DNA from: Promicromonospora sp042731755
GTDB taxonomy: Bacteria; Actinomycetota; Actinomycetes; Actinomycetales; Cellulomonadaceae
Assembly: GCF_042731755.1 (NCBI RefSeq)
Contig: NZ_JBHWLR010000017.1
Span: forward strand, 1-64,000
Direction of reading: 5' to 3'
Length of the DNA: 64,000 nt
Part shown: positions 29,174 to 37,383 of the stretch, piece by piece
Position numbering within the stretch: the stretch's first letter is position 1
Layout of the letters: every line of letters starts with the position of its first letter
The notes under the pieces: model-generated
Seen by the model: only the letters and a program-made list of their open reading frames with translations
The model's database searches: none
Told to the model about the DNA's origin: nothing
Program-made: the position numbers and the translations under genes

Positions 29174-30130
29174 ATGACCGCCACCGCCACCGCGGCCCCG
29201 GCGACCACGCCCGTCGCCGGAGCCCGGGCCGCCGCCGTCGTCTCGCCCAGCCGGCCCCGGCCCTGGACGCCCTACCTCTTCCTCGCGCCGTTCCTGCTGA
29301 TCTTCGGCACGTTCGTGCTGGTCCCCGCCGTGTCGGGGCTCTGGATGAGCCTGCACAACTGGGACTTCTTCCTGCCCGACCGGCCGTTCGTGGGCCTGCA
29401 GAACTACGTGGACCTGTTCACCCCGGACGCCCTGGTGGCGCAGCAGTTCTGGGAGAGCATGCGGGCCACCGGGCTGTTCGTGGTGCTCTCCGTGCCGCTG
29501 CTCATGGCCGTCCCGCTGGGCCTGGCGCTCCTGCTCAACCAGCGGTTCCGCGGGCGCACCTTCTTCCGCGCGGTCTTCTTCGCGCCGTACGTGCTGGGCG
29601 TCAGCGTGGTCGGCCTGCTCTGGCAGTACCTGCTCAACGGCAACACCGGCCTGGTCAACGGGTACCTCGCGGAGCTCGGCGTCACCGAGGCGGTGCCGTG
29701 GCTGACGGCGACGCCGTGGGTCTGGGTCTCGCTGGTGGGCGTCACGCTCTGGTGGACCCTGGGCTTCAACTCCGTGGTCTACCTCGCGGGCCTGCAGAAC
29801 GTGGACGACGCGCTCTACGACGCCGCCAAGGTCGACGGCGCCAACCGCTGGCAGCAGTTCGTGCACGTCACGATCCCGCAGCTGCGCCCCGTCATCCTCT
29901 TCGTCCTGACGATGACTGTGCTGGCCTCGGCGAACATGTTCGGCCAGTCCTACCTGCTCACCGCGGGCAACCCGTCGAACGAGACGCGCACGGCCATCAT
30001 GTTCATCGCCGAGGTGGGCCTGGAACAGTTCCGCATGGGCCTCGCCGCCGCGATGAGCTACCTCCTGGCCCTGCTGCTGATCGCCGTCAGCGCCCTGAAC
30101 TTCCTGTTCCTGCGACAGAAGGAGAGCTGA
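29174..30130 (+). CDS. ABC sugar permease, MalF type
   Basis: 318 residues with six to seven helices. The EAA loop VDDALYDAAKVDGANRWQQFVHVTIPQLRP is present near residue 215. It begins 1 nt after the binding protein's stop and pairs with the MalG-type permease after it. No ATPase gene is in the cassette. Confidence 0.92.
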   Translation: MTATATAAPATTPVAGARAAAVVSPSRPRPWTPYLFLAPFLLIFGTFVLVPAVSGLWMSLHNWDFFLPDRPFVGLQNYVDLFTPDALVAQQFWESMRATGLFVVLSVPLLMAVPLGLALLLNQRFRGRTFFRAVFFAPYVLGVSVVGLLWQYLLNGNTGLVNGYLAELGVTEAVPWLTATPWVWVSLVGVTLWWTLGFNSVVYLAGLQNVDDALYDAAKVDGANRWQQFVHVTIPQLRPVILFVLTMTVLASANMFGQSYLLTAGNPSNETRTAIMFIAEVGLEQFRMGLAAAMSYLLALLLIAVSALNFLFLRQKES

Positions 30131-30131
30131 C

Positions 30132-31049
30132 ATGGCGACCACCGTCGTTCCCCCTGGCAGCACCACCCGCCCGCCCACGACACGGCAGCCCGCGCCGCGG
30201 CGCCGGCGTGACGAGGCGACCGGCCGCGGCGTCGTCGGCACGCTGCTGCTGTACGCGATGCTGCTCATCCTGTCCGTGCTGATCCTGGCGCCGCTGCTGT
30301 GGATGCTCTCGACGTCGTTCAAGACGACGGGCGACGCCACGGCCCTGCCGCCGCAGTGGATCCCGCCCACGCCGAGCGTCGAGGGCTACACCCGGCTGTT
30401 CGCCGACGCCCAGGCCCCGCTGCTGCGCTGGCTCGGCAACTCCGTGCTGGTCGGCGTGCTGCACACGGTGCTGGTGCTCGCCACGGCGTCGGCGGCCGCG
30501 TACCCGCTGGCCCGGATGCGGTTCCCCGGACGCCGGCTGATCTTCGGGCTGATCATCGCCACGCTGTTCGTCCCCGGCTTCGTCTTCCTCATGCCGAACT
30601 ACCTGATCGTGGACGGGCTGGGCTGGCTCGACAGCGTCTGGGCGCTGGTGGTGCCGGGCGCGGCGAGCGCGTTCGGCGTGTTCTTCCTGGTCCAGTTCTT
30701 CCAGAGCCTCCCGGCGGAGCTGGAGGAGGCGGCGCTGATCGACGGCGCCAACCGCTGGCAGATCTTCGTCCGCGTGGTGCTGCCCCTGTCCAGGGCGCCG
30801 CTCGCGACGCTCGGCCTGCTGTCGTTCCTCGGGAGCTGGAACGACTTCCTGTGGCCCCTGTACGTGCTGTTCAACCCGGAGCAGCTCACGCTCCCCGCGG
30901 GCCTGGCGACGCTGCGCGGCGCGTATGCCACCGACTTCCCGGCCGTCATGGCGGGGGCGGCGATCGCGAGCGTCCCGGTGCTGATCCTGTTCGCGTTCGT
31001 GCAGCGCTACGTGATCGCCGGCGTCGCCCGCTCCGGTCTCAAGGGGTGA
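30132..31049 (+). CDS. ABC sugar permease, MalG type
   Basis: 305 residues, a Pro/Arg-rich cytoplasmic N-terminus then six helices; EAA loop LEEAALIDGANRWQIFVRVVLPLSRAP near residue 200. It starts 1 nt after the partner permease stop with RBS AGGAGAG. It likely docks a shared MsiK/MalK-like ATPase encoded elsewhere. Confidence 0.92.
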   Translation: MATTVVPPGSTTRPPTTRQPAPRRRRDEATGRGVVGTLLLYAMLLILSVLILAPLLWMLSTSFKTTGDATALPPQWIPPTPSVEGYTRLFADAQAPLLRWLGNSVLVGVLHTVLVLATASAAAYPLARMRFPGRRLIFGLIIATLFVPGFVFLMPNYLIVDGLGWLDSVWALVVPGAASAFGVFFLVQFFQSLPAELEEAALIDGANRWQIFVRVVLPLSRAPLATLGLLSFLGSWNDFLWPLYVLFNPEQLTLPAGLATLRGAYATDFPAVMAGAAIASVPVLILFAFVQRYVIAGVARSGLKG

Positions 31050-31073
31050 GCAGGTGCCGTGCAGAATGGCAGC

Positions 31074-31865
31074 GTGAATGACACGAGCAACCGGACCCCC
31101 GCCGACGGCGGGGCCGCCGGCACCCTCGCACGCGGCCTGGACATCGTCGAACGGATCGCGGCGACGCCGGGCCTGACCGTCCAGCGGCTGGCCGCGGACC
31201 TCGGGCTCAGCCGCAGCGCCGCCTACCGCATCGTGGGCACGCTGCGGGAGCGCGGCTACGTGGTGGGCGAGACCGAGCTGCGGCTCGGGCCCGTCATCAT
31301 GCGGCTGGGGCTGCAGGCGCTGGACGGCCTCGACGTCCACGCCGTCGGGCCCGACCACCTGCGCGAGCTCGTCGCCGAGACCGAGGAGACGGCGTTCATC
31401 GCCATCTTCGACGACGACCAGATGTGCTACGTGATGCAGCAGGAGGGGCCGCAGGTGGTGAAGGTGGTCTCCAAGCTGGGCAGCCGCGCCCCGCTGCACG
31501 CGTCGGCGCTCGGCAAGGCCTACCTGTCGGCGCTCCCGCCGGCCGAGGCCGCGGCGATCGTCGACCGCATCCCGCTGACGGGCTACACCCCGACCACCCT
31601 GACCACCGCGCCCACGCTGCACGCGGAGCTCGACCTCATCCGCGACCGCGGCTGGGCCCTCGACGACGCCGAGCGGGAGCCCGGCGTGCGCTGCGTCGCC
31701 GCGCCGATCCTCGGCGCGGACGATCTCCCGGTCGCCGCGATCAGCGCGGCCGGGCCCCGGGACCGCATCGTCGCGGCCCAGCCCTCGATCGTGGCGGCCG
31801 TGCGCCGTACCGCCACCCGCCTCTCCGTCGCGCTCGGCGCGGCGCCACCGCCCGACCTGACCTGA
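31074..31865 (+). CDS. IclR-family regulator of sugar-acid cassette
   Basis: 263 residues: winged helix (about 15-70, GLTVQRLAADLGLSRSAAYRIVGTL) and IclR effector domain (LHASALGKAYLSALP, GVRCVAAPIL). I chose GTG 31074; CAGAAT lies 6 nt before it, hinting at a leaderless internal promoter, while GTG 31059 is an in-frame alternative. Encoded within the operon it likely controls through the tandem operators near 27774-27813. Confidence 0.88.
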   Translation: MNDTSNRTPADGGAAGTLARGLDIVERIAATPGLTVQRLAADLGLSRSAAYRIVGTLRERGYVVGETELRLGPVIMRLGLQALDGLDVHAVGPDHLRELVAETEETAFIAIFDDDQMCYVMQQEGPQVVKVVSKLGSRAPLHASALGKAYLSALPPAEAAAIVDRIPLTGYTPTTLTTAPTLHAELDLIRDRGWALDDAEREPGVRCVAAPILGADDLPVAAISAAGPRDRIVAAQPSIVAAVRRTATRLSVALGAAPPPDLT

Positions 31866-31879
31866 CCTGATTGGACCCC

Positions 31880-32986
31880 ATGGCCTCCGCAGACCCCCGT
31901 ATCCGTTCCGTCCGGCTCGCCTCGCTGGAGACCCGCTACCCGCGGACCGTGGGCCGCAACGCCCGGCTCGGCAGCCACGGCGCCGGCCCCGACTCGGACG
32001 TCGCGGTGCTGGTCACCGACGACGGCCGGACCGGCTGGGGACTGTTCGAGGGGCCGCCGGGCGACGTCGCCCGGGTCGAGGGGCGCCTGCTCTCGGAGCT
32101 GATCGACCCCGCCACGGGCATCCTCGACGCCGCGGAGCACTGGCTCGACATCGCCCTGCACGACCTGTTGGGCGTGGTGCTCGAGGAGCCCGTGCACGTG
32201 CTGCTCGGCGGGCGGGGCACACGGGACGTGGCCGTCTACGACGGCGCGATCTACTTCGACGACCTCGACCCCGACGACGCTCCGCGCGGCGTCGGCGTGC
32301 TGGTCGAGGAGTGCCGCGCGGACGCCGCGCTGGGCTTCCGCGACTTCAAGCTCAAGATCGGCCGCGGCAACAAGTGGCTCTCCAGGGAGGCCGGCGACGC
32401 CCGCGACATCGAGGTGACCCGCGCGATCCGGGACGCGTTCCCGGACGCCCGGATCCTGGTGGACGCCAACGACGGCTACGACCGCGACGGGTTCATCGCC
32501 TACCTGGAGGCCGTCGCCGACGTCGGGCTGTACTGGGTCGAGGAGCCGTTCCTGGACGACGCAGACGACCTCAAGGCCCTGCGCGCCTGGCTCGACGCGC
32601 ACTCGCCGGACACCCGGATCGCGGAGGGCGAGACCTCGCCCGACGTCGCCGCGCTGCTGCCGGTGGCCGCCGCGGGCTCGATCGACGTGCTGCTCATGGA
32701 CGTGATGTCGTACGGCCTGACCGCCTGGCGCGCCCTGATGCCCCGGCTCGTGGCGGACGGCGTCCACGGTTCGCCGCACGCGTGGGGGCGGCCGCTCAAG
32801 ACCCGCTACGCCGCACACCTCGCGGCCGGCCTCGGCAACGTCGAGGTGGTCGAGGGGGTGCCGGGCACCGTGGCCGGCGTCGACCCCGCGCTGCTCGCGC
32901 CCGCGGACGGCGTGCTCCGGCTGGGTGACGCGCCGGGCTTCGGCATCCCGGTGCCGGACGACGTCCACCTGCGCCCGATCGGCTGA
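31880..32986 (+). CDS. Enolase-superfamily (mandelate racemase-like) enzyme
   Basis: 368 residues. Capping domain then TIM barrel with K157-x-K159 (KLKIG), metal ligands D195 (VDANDGY), E221 (VEEPF) and E249 (AEGE), and later LLMDVMSYG and SPHAWG. The KxK acid/base pair marks the mandelate racemase/muconate group, whose members dehydrate or epimerise sugar acids. The adjacent transporter suggests the substrate is imported. ATG 31880 preferred over TTG 31871. Exact reaction not assignable. Confidence 0.85.
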   Translation: MASADPRIRSVRLASLETRYPRTVGRNARLGSHGAGPDSDVAVLVTDDGRTGWGLFEGPPGDVARVEGRLLSELIDPATGILDAAEHWLDIALHDLLGVVLEEPVHVLLGGRGTRDVAVYDGAIYFDDLDPDDAPRGVGVLVEECRADAALGFRDFKLKIGRGNKWLSREAGDARDIEVTRAIRDAFPDARILVDANDGYDRDGFIAYLEAVADVGLYWVEEPFLDDADDLKALRAWLDAHSPDTRIAEGETSPDVAALLPVAAAGSIDVLLMDVMSYGLTAWRALMPRLVADGVHGSPHAWGRPLKTRYAAHLAAGLGNVEVVEGVPGTVAGVDPALLAPADGVLRLGDAPGFGIPVPDDVHLRPIG

Positions 32987-33003
32987 CCCGGACGACGCGG
33001 ACG

Positions 33004-33037
33004 GGGCCGGGGCGTCGCTCGCGCGATGCCCCGGCCC
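33004..33037. terminator. Hairpin between convergent genes
   Basis: GGGCCGGGGC (33004-33013) and GCCCCGGCCC (33028-33037) pair perfectly with a 14-nt loop, just after the enolase-type gene and facing the hydrolase 3' end. No U-tract. Confidence 0.7.
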
Positions 33038-33067
33038 TCGTCGTCTTGCGGTGCCTACTTGTGGTGC

Positions 33068-33886
33068 CTACTTCTGCGTGCGGCTCAGGTCCGCGACCTC
33101 CCGGAGGGCGTCGCCGATCGCGCGGAAGTCCTTGTTGAGGATCGCCCCGTGGTTGCTGGCGACCTTGGCGCTGATCCTGATGTTCGGGTTGTCGGCGGTC
33201 GCCGCCTCCAGCCCGGCCCGGATCTGCTCCTGCTCGTCACCCTTGCTGCCGAGCGACGTCCCCGAGGCCACGACGTACCGGACCGGGACGCTGATGTCGT
33301 TCAGCACCGGCGCCAGGGCGGCCTCCCGGGACAGCTTGCCGAGCTCGATGTTGCTCTCCGCCTGCTCCGCCGCGGACATCCGGGGCGTGATGCCCGTGAT
33401 CCGCAGCGGGACGGTGAACCAGCTCATGCGGCGGAACAGCTTGCGGATGCGGACCTCCATCGCGTCGTCGAGCCAGTCGTGGGGGAAGGCGCCGTCGACC
33501 AGGACCGCGCCCAGGGTGCGTCCCGGGTTGCGCTGCGCCCAGTGCGCCGCGACGACCGCCCCGTAGGACCAGCCGATCACCAGCGCCTTCTCCACGCCGC
33601 GGGCGGCGAGGACGGCGTCGACGTCGCGCACGGCCGCCTCGAACGAGTAGTCCGCGGACGTCCCGGACTTCTTGCCGCGGGCGCGCTCGTCGAAGGTGAT
33701 GTGCCGGTAGCCGGTACCCAGGTCGGCGATGGTCCTGCGCCAGTAGCCCTGGGTGGCGAACTGGCCGTTCAGGTAGACGACCGGGAGGCCGGTGCCGCCC
33801 GTGTCGGTCACGGCCAGGGCCGTGTCGTCGACCGGTACCAGGCCGGACCACGCGGTGCTGGTCGAGGAAGCGCTGTCGTTCGTCAT
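33068..33886 (-). CDS. Alpha/beta hydrolase
   Basis: 272 residues from ATG 33886 (AGGTGGAG upstream; GTG 33895 possible). Nucleophile elbow GWSYG, acid in the 120-250 region and late catalytic His in SNHGAIL give an alpha/beta hydrolase. VVYLNGQFATQGYWRRTIADL at the oxyanion strand has GQ rather than the common HG. It follows the DUF4097 gene on the same strand, separated by a UUCG hairpin. Substrate unknown. Confidence 0.82.
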   Translation of the reverse strand: MTNDSASSTSTAWSGLVPVDDTALAVTDTGGTGLPVVYLNGQFATQGYWRRTIADLGTGYRHITFDERARGKKSGTSADYSFEAAVRDVDAVLAARGVEKALVIGWSYGAVVAAHWAQRNPGRTLGAVLVDGAFPHDWLDDAMEVRIRKLFRRMSWFTVPLRITGITPRMSAAEQAESNIELGKLSREAALAPVLNDISVPVRYVVASGTSLGSKGDEQEQIRAGLEAATADNPNIRISAKVASNHGAILNKDFRAIGDALREVADLSRTQK

Positions 33887-33976
33887 GTTCTCCACCTGTC
33901 GGTTCGTGGTGCGGGAGTGGTGCTGGTCGGTGCGCGCGGTGCGCGGTGTGTTGTCGCGTCGTGCGGGGTGGTGCCT

Positions 33977-34000
33977 GGTCCGGGCCCGAAGGCCCGGACC
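33977..34000 (-). terminator. UUCG-loop hairpin
   Basis: On the minus strand GGTCCGGGCC-TTCG-GGCCCGGACC forms a perfect 10-bp stem with the very stable UUCG tetraloop, 9 nt after the DUF4097 stop. It may partly terminate transcription before the hydrolase. Confidence 0.7.
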
Positions 34001-34008
34001 GGTTCGGC

Positions 34009-34674
34009 TCAGAGGCTGTGCGCCGAGATGTCGCCGTAGGCGGTGGTCGCGCGGACGTCGAGCACGGCGGCGCCGTCGTTCTTGAGGGTGTTGCTGATGC
34101 GGCCGAGGGTCGTACCGGCGTCGAGCGTGGCCGAGACGCCGGCGCTCGCGGCGACCGTGATGTCACCGGCCTGGGTGCTGAGCACGACCGAACCGTTCGT
34201 GGCCTCGGCGATCTTGATGTCACCGCGGGCGGTGGTGATCTCCGCGGGACCGGTGAGCCGGCCCACCTCGACGTCGCCGTCGGTCGCGGTGAGGCGCAGG
34301 CTCGCCGCCTCGTCGATCTTGATCTGCTGGTAGGCGCCGTCGAAGACGACGGCACCGAGGCGGCCGACGGCGCGGAGCTCGGCGGCCCCGGACGTGCCCT
34401 CGAGAGCGGAGCCCGCGGGGAGCTGGACGGTGACCTCGACCGAACCCGCGTGGCCGACGAGCTTGTTGTGCGGCTCGGCGGTCTGGATCTTGAGCACGCC
34501 GTCGGTGTAGGTGACGGTGGTCTGCTCGGCGGTCCGGACGTCGTTGCTCTTGGCGGGGTTGGTGGGCCGGACCTCGACGGTGGTGTCGGCGCGGTCGGCG
34601 GCGATGAGCTGGACCCGGCCGGCGGGGATCTCGACGACGGCGGAGATCGGGGCGGGGGTGGCGAAGTTCTGCAT
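34009..34674 (-). CDS. DUF4097-family beta-helix-like protein
   Basis: 221 residues, no signal peptide. It opens MQNFATPAPISAVVEIPAG and consists of short repeating beta units (GDVEVGRLTG, GDIKIAEATNG, GDITVAAS, YGDISA), the DUF4097 adhesin-like pattern. Start ATG 34674 has AGGAG at proper distance; ATG 34716, 5 nt after TAGCGT, is a possible leaderless alternative adding 14 residues. Function unknown. Actinobacterial homologues are typically divergent from an HTH regulator, as here. Confidence 0.82.
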   Translation of the reverse strand: MQNFATPAPISAVVEIPAGRVQLIAADRADTTVEVRPTNPAKSNDVRTAEQTTVTYTDGVLKIQTAEPHNKLVGHAGSVEVTVQLPAGSALEGTSGAAELRAVGRLGAVVFDGAYQQIKIDEAASLRLTATDGDVEVGRLTGPAEITTARGDIKIAEATNGSVVLSTQAGDITVAASAGVSATLDAGTTLGRISNTLKNDGAAVLDVRATTAYGDISAHSL

Positions 34675-34740
34675 GGCGATCGGCTCCTGTGCTGGTGTTC
34701 CCGGTGTTTCTGACATCGCAAACGCTACGTTGCTTTCCAC

Positions 34741-34856
34741 AAGCGGGCAACATGCTTGTTGCGTTGGATCTACGTTTACGCAGGTCACAGCCATAAAACT
34801 GTTGCAACGATCGTGAGAGTAATGCAACGGTGAGTGTCGTTGCATTGCAATGACTG
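34741..34856. promoter_or_regulatory. Operator cluster TGCAAC/GTTGCA
   Basis: Between the divergent DUF4097 and regulator genes: GCAACATGCTTGTTGC (34747-34762), GTTGCA at 34801 and a perfect palindrome AATGCAACG-8 nt-CGTTGCATT (34821-34846), followed by TTGCAA. The region is visibly AT-richer. The HTH protein at 34917 is the likely binder and may control both directions. Confidence 0.65.
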
Positions 34857-34916
34857 GAGAGTGAACGCTATGGTGGGCGGGCAGGGACCATCACGCGCAG
34901 CACGGAGGAGATCGCG

Positions 34917-35690
34917 ATGCCGGGAGGCCGACTCACCAAGCAGGAACGTCAGCAGATCGCGCTGGGCCTGGCCGACGACCTGTCGTACGCCGAGATCGCG
35001 CGCCGGCTGGACCGCCCGACGTCCACGGTCACGCGGGAGGTGCTGCGCAACGGCGGCCCGGGGGGCTACCGCGCCGAGCTGGCGCACCGCGCCACGGAGC
35101 GCCGCGCCCAGCGCAGCCGCCAGGTCGCGCCGCGCGCCGCGCAGGCGGCCCCGCAGGCCCACGGGCGCGACGCCGCCGCCGTGGCCGAGTTCGAGGAGTC
35201 GCTCACCGGCGTGCTCATGGCCTCCGGCCTGACCAGGATGACCGCCCGGGTGCTGACCTGCGTGTTCACCACCGACGCCGGGAGCGTCACCGCCGCGGAC
35301 CTCGTGCAGCGCCTCCAGGTCAGCCCGGCGTCCGTCTCCAAGGCGATCACGTACCTCGAGCGCCAGGGCCTCGTGCGGCGGGAGCGCGACGAGGGCCGCC
35401 GAGAGCGGTACGTCGCGGACAACGACGTCTGGTACCAGTCGACGATCGGCAGCGCCCGGGCCAACGACCAGCTCGCCGCGACCGCCCGGCAGGGCGTCGT
35501 CGTGCTCGGGGCGAGCACGCCCGCCGCGGCGCGCCTGGAGAACATCGCCCGGTTCCTCGACTTCATCAGCGAGAGCATCGTGCGGGCCGCCGAGCAGGCC
35601 CGCGAGGTGCTGCACACCGGTCCCGCGGTGGCGTCGGGCGACGCGGGACCGGCACCGGACGAGGCCGGAGCGCCGTCCCGCGACGGCTAG
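34917..35690 (+). CDS. HTH_38 plus MarR-like regulator
   Basis: 257 residues with two DNA-binding modules: an N-terminal IS30-type HTH (8-50, LTKQERQQIALGLADDLSYAEIARRL, PTSTVTREVLRNGG) and a MarR/GbsR winged helix (about 80-165, VTAADLVQRLQVSPASVSKAITYLERQGLVRRERDEGRRERYV), then helices. RBS GGAGGAGATC. It is divergent from the DUF4097 gene and has a TGCAAC operator cluster in front. Its TAG stop overlaps the stop of the convergent membrane gene within CTAG. Confidence 0.88.
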   Translation: MPGGRLTKQERQQIALGLADDLSYAEIARRLDRPTSTVTREVLRNGGPGGYRAELAHRATERRAQRSRQVAPRAAQAAPQAHGRDAAAVAEFEESLTGVLMASGLTRMTARVLTCVFTTDAGSVTAADLVQRLQVSPASVSKAITYLERQGLVRRERDEGRRERYVADNDVWYQSTIGSARANDQLAATARQGVVVLGASTPAAARLENIARFLDFISESIVRAAEQAREVLHTGPAVASGDAGPAPDEAGAPSRDG

Positions 35691-36277
35691 TGCAACGCCA
35701 GCTTGAGCCCGATCATCGCGACGCCCAGCAGCCCCGCGACGAGGGTCGCGCCCAGCCGCCGGCCGCCCGTCAGGCCGCCGTCGGTGCTCATCCGCCAGCC
35801 CACGACGAGCAGCAGCGCGAGGTTGACCAGCAGCGCGATGTCGACGGCGACGTCGGCGGGCACCCGGAGCAGCGCCTCGATCAGGAGCACGACGGCGGGC
35901 GCCGTGCAGGCGGCGACGATCGGCAGCCCCTCGGCCAGCACGTGCCGGCGCTCGTCGGGGTGCAGGGGGCGGCGCGCGAGGGAGCGGGCGGCGATGAGGT
36001 GCGCGTAGGACTCGGCGCACCAGTAGACCAGCAGGGTGCCGCCCAGCAGCCCGGCGACCCGGACGAGCCCCAGGTCCGCAGGGGCCGACGCGAGCACGGA
36101 GCCCGTGATGACCAGCCCGTACAGGTACGCGGCACGCTCCTTGAGCGACTCGGCGGGCTCGTGCGGATCGCCGGGCTCGTGCGGTTCGTCGCGCGCGTGC
36201 GGCCCCGGCGGCTCGTCCGGTCCGTCGGTCCTGGCGTGCCGGCCGGTGCGGCGGGGTTCCGGCTCGTCGGTGCGCAC
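35687..36277 (-). CDS. Integral membrane protein, unknown family
   Basis: About 196 residues: a 45-residue hydrophilic Pro/Asp/Glu/Arg-rich N-terminus (repeated DEPHEPGDPHEP) then four to five membrane helices (YLYGLVITGSVLAS, LLGGTLLVYWC, LPIVAACTAPAVVLLIEALL, VDIALLVNLALLLVVGW, LVAGLLGVAMIGLKL). No family recognised. GTG at 36277 with GCGGAG nearby is chosen; GTG 36316 is an alternative. Its stop codon interlocks with that of the regulator on the other strand. Confidence 0.7.
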   Translation of the reverse strand: MRTDEPEPRRTGRHARTDGPDEPPGPHARDEPHEPGDPHEPAESLKERAAYLYGLVITGSVLASAPADLGLVRVAGLLGGTLLVYWCAESYAHLIAARSLARRPLHPDERRHVLAEGLPIVAACTAPAVVLLIEALLRVPADVAVDIALLVNLALLLVVGWRMSTDGGLTGGRRLGATLVAGLLGVAMIGLKLALH

Positions 36278-36330
36278 GGGGCTCCGCTTCGTCGCGGTGG
36301 GAAGGTGCGTCTGCACGCTAGGAGCGACGG

Positions 36331-36359
36331 GGTGCGCGCACCTCACCCGAAAGCGGTGA
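36331..36359 (-). terminator. Small hairpins after DyP gene
   Basis: TCACC-CGAAAGC-GGTGA (36343-36359) and GGTGCGCGCACC (36331-36342) lie just beyond the DyP peroxidase stop on its strand. Weak candidates for termination. Confidence 0.4.
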
Positions 36360-36365
36360 AGGCGG

Positions 36366-37349
36366 TCAGGCCAGCGCGTCGAGGACCGACGTGGGCGGCA
36401 CGAAGAACGTGGTGCCGGTCTGCGGCGTCGAGAAGTCGAGGATCCGGTCGTGCAGGCCGGGCGGGTCACCCACGAACATGCGCTCCAGCATCCGCTCGAT
36501 GACCCACAGGTGCCGGGCGTAGCCGATGAAGTAGGTGCCGAACTCGCCGTGCCCCGGACGGCCGAACGGCATGTTGTCGCGCAGGATGTCGTGCTCGCCG
36601 TCCTCGTCGGTGATCGTGGCGAGCGTCTTGTGCGACTTCTGCCCGGCGGCCGCGTCGTCGAGCTCGACGCCGTCCGCCTTGGTGCGGCCGATGATCCGCT
36701 CCTGCTGCTCGGTGGACAGCGCCTGCCAGGCGGCGAGGGTGTGCAGGTACTTCTGCACGACGACGTAGCTGCCGCCGGCGAGCTCCGGGTCCTCGTCGCC
36801 CACCAGGGTGGACTCCGGCAGCTCCGCGCCCACCGGGTTGGCCGTGCCGTCGACGAAGCCGAGCAGGTCGCGGGTGTCGAAGTAGCGGAACCCCGACACC
36901 TCGTCGGCGGTGGTGACCGCGGTGCCGAGCGCAGCGAGCAGCAGGCGCTCCAGCTCGAAGCAGAGGTCCTGACGGTCCGACCAGAGGTGGAACAGCAGGT
37001 CACCCGGGGTGGAGACCGCCGTGTGCGCGGCGCCGGCGATCTCGCGGAAGGGGTGGAGCTCGGCGGGCTGCTCCCGCCCGGTCAGCTCCGTCCAGATCCG
37101 GCTGCCGATGCCGACGGTGCACGAGACCGGGTTCGCCAGGTCCCGGAAGCCGACGGTCTTGACCAGCCCGCCGAGGTCGGCGAGCACCTCGCGGACGGTG
37201 CTCATCGCCTCGTCGCCGTCGGCCACGACCAGCGTGAGGAAGACGGCCGACCGGCGCAGCGGGGCGTCCACGCCCTGCGGCGAGACGGGTGCGCCGTAGG
37301 TTGACGGGGCGGTCCGGTCGGTGTGTCCGCTGCTCGTGCTGTCCGGCAT
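36366..37349 (-). CDS. DyP-type heme peroxidase
   Basis: 327 residues. The GFVDGTANP motif supplies distal D167; proximal heme ligand is probably H253 in GEHDILRDNMPFG; R279 in GTYFIGYAR is the likely distal Arg. The gene has no signal peptide and no encapsulin-type C-terminal tag, so it is a B-type (YfeX/DypB-like) cytoplasmic enzyme that uses H2O2 to oxidise dyes, phenolics or porphyrins. Leaderless start: TAGCCT lies 6 nt before ATG 37349. Confidence 0.92.
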   Translation of the reverse strand: MPDSTSSGHTDRTAPSTYGAPVSPQGVDAPLRRSAVFLTLVVADGDEAMSTVREVLADLGGLVKTVGFRDLANPVSCTVGIGSRIWTELTGREQPAELHPFREIAGAAHTAVSTPGDLLFHLWSDRQDLCFELERLLLAALGTAVTTADEVSGFRYFDTRDLLGFVDGTANPVGAELPESTLVGDEDPELAGGSYVVVQKYLHTLAAWQALSTEQQERIIGRTKADGVELDDAAAGQKSHKTLATITDEDGEHDILRDNMPFGRPGHGEFGTYFIGYARHLWVIERMLERMFVGDPPGLHDRILDFSTPQTGTTFFVPPTSVLDALA

Positions 37350-37355
37350 GCCGGA

Positions 37356-37361
37356 AGGCTA
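37356..37361 (-). promoter_or_regulatory. -10 box, leaderless DyP gene
   Basis: TAGCCT on the minus strand, 6 nt before the ATG at 37349. Confidence 0.6.
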
Positions 37362-37383
37362 ACAGCGGCGGGCCGGCCCGGGC

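Noticed and set aside
34917..35100. IS30 transposase fragment
   Set aside because: The N-terminal HTH resembles IS30, but it is fused in frame to a complete MarR-like domain and no terminal repeats or DDE domain exist.
36366..37349. Encapsulin cargo
   Set aside because: The DyP C-terminus lacks a targeting peptide and no encapsulin gene lies nearby.
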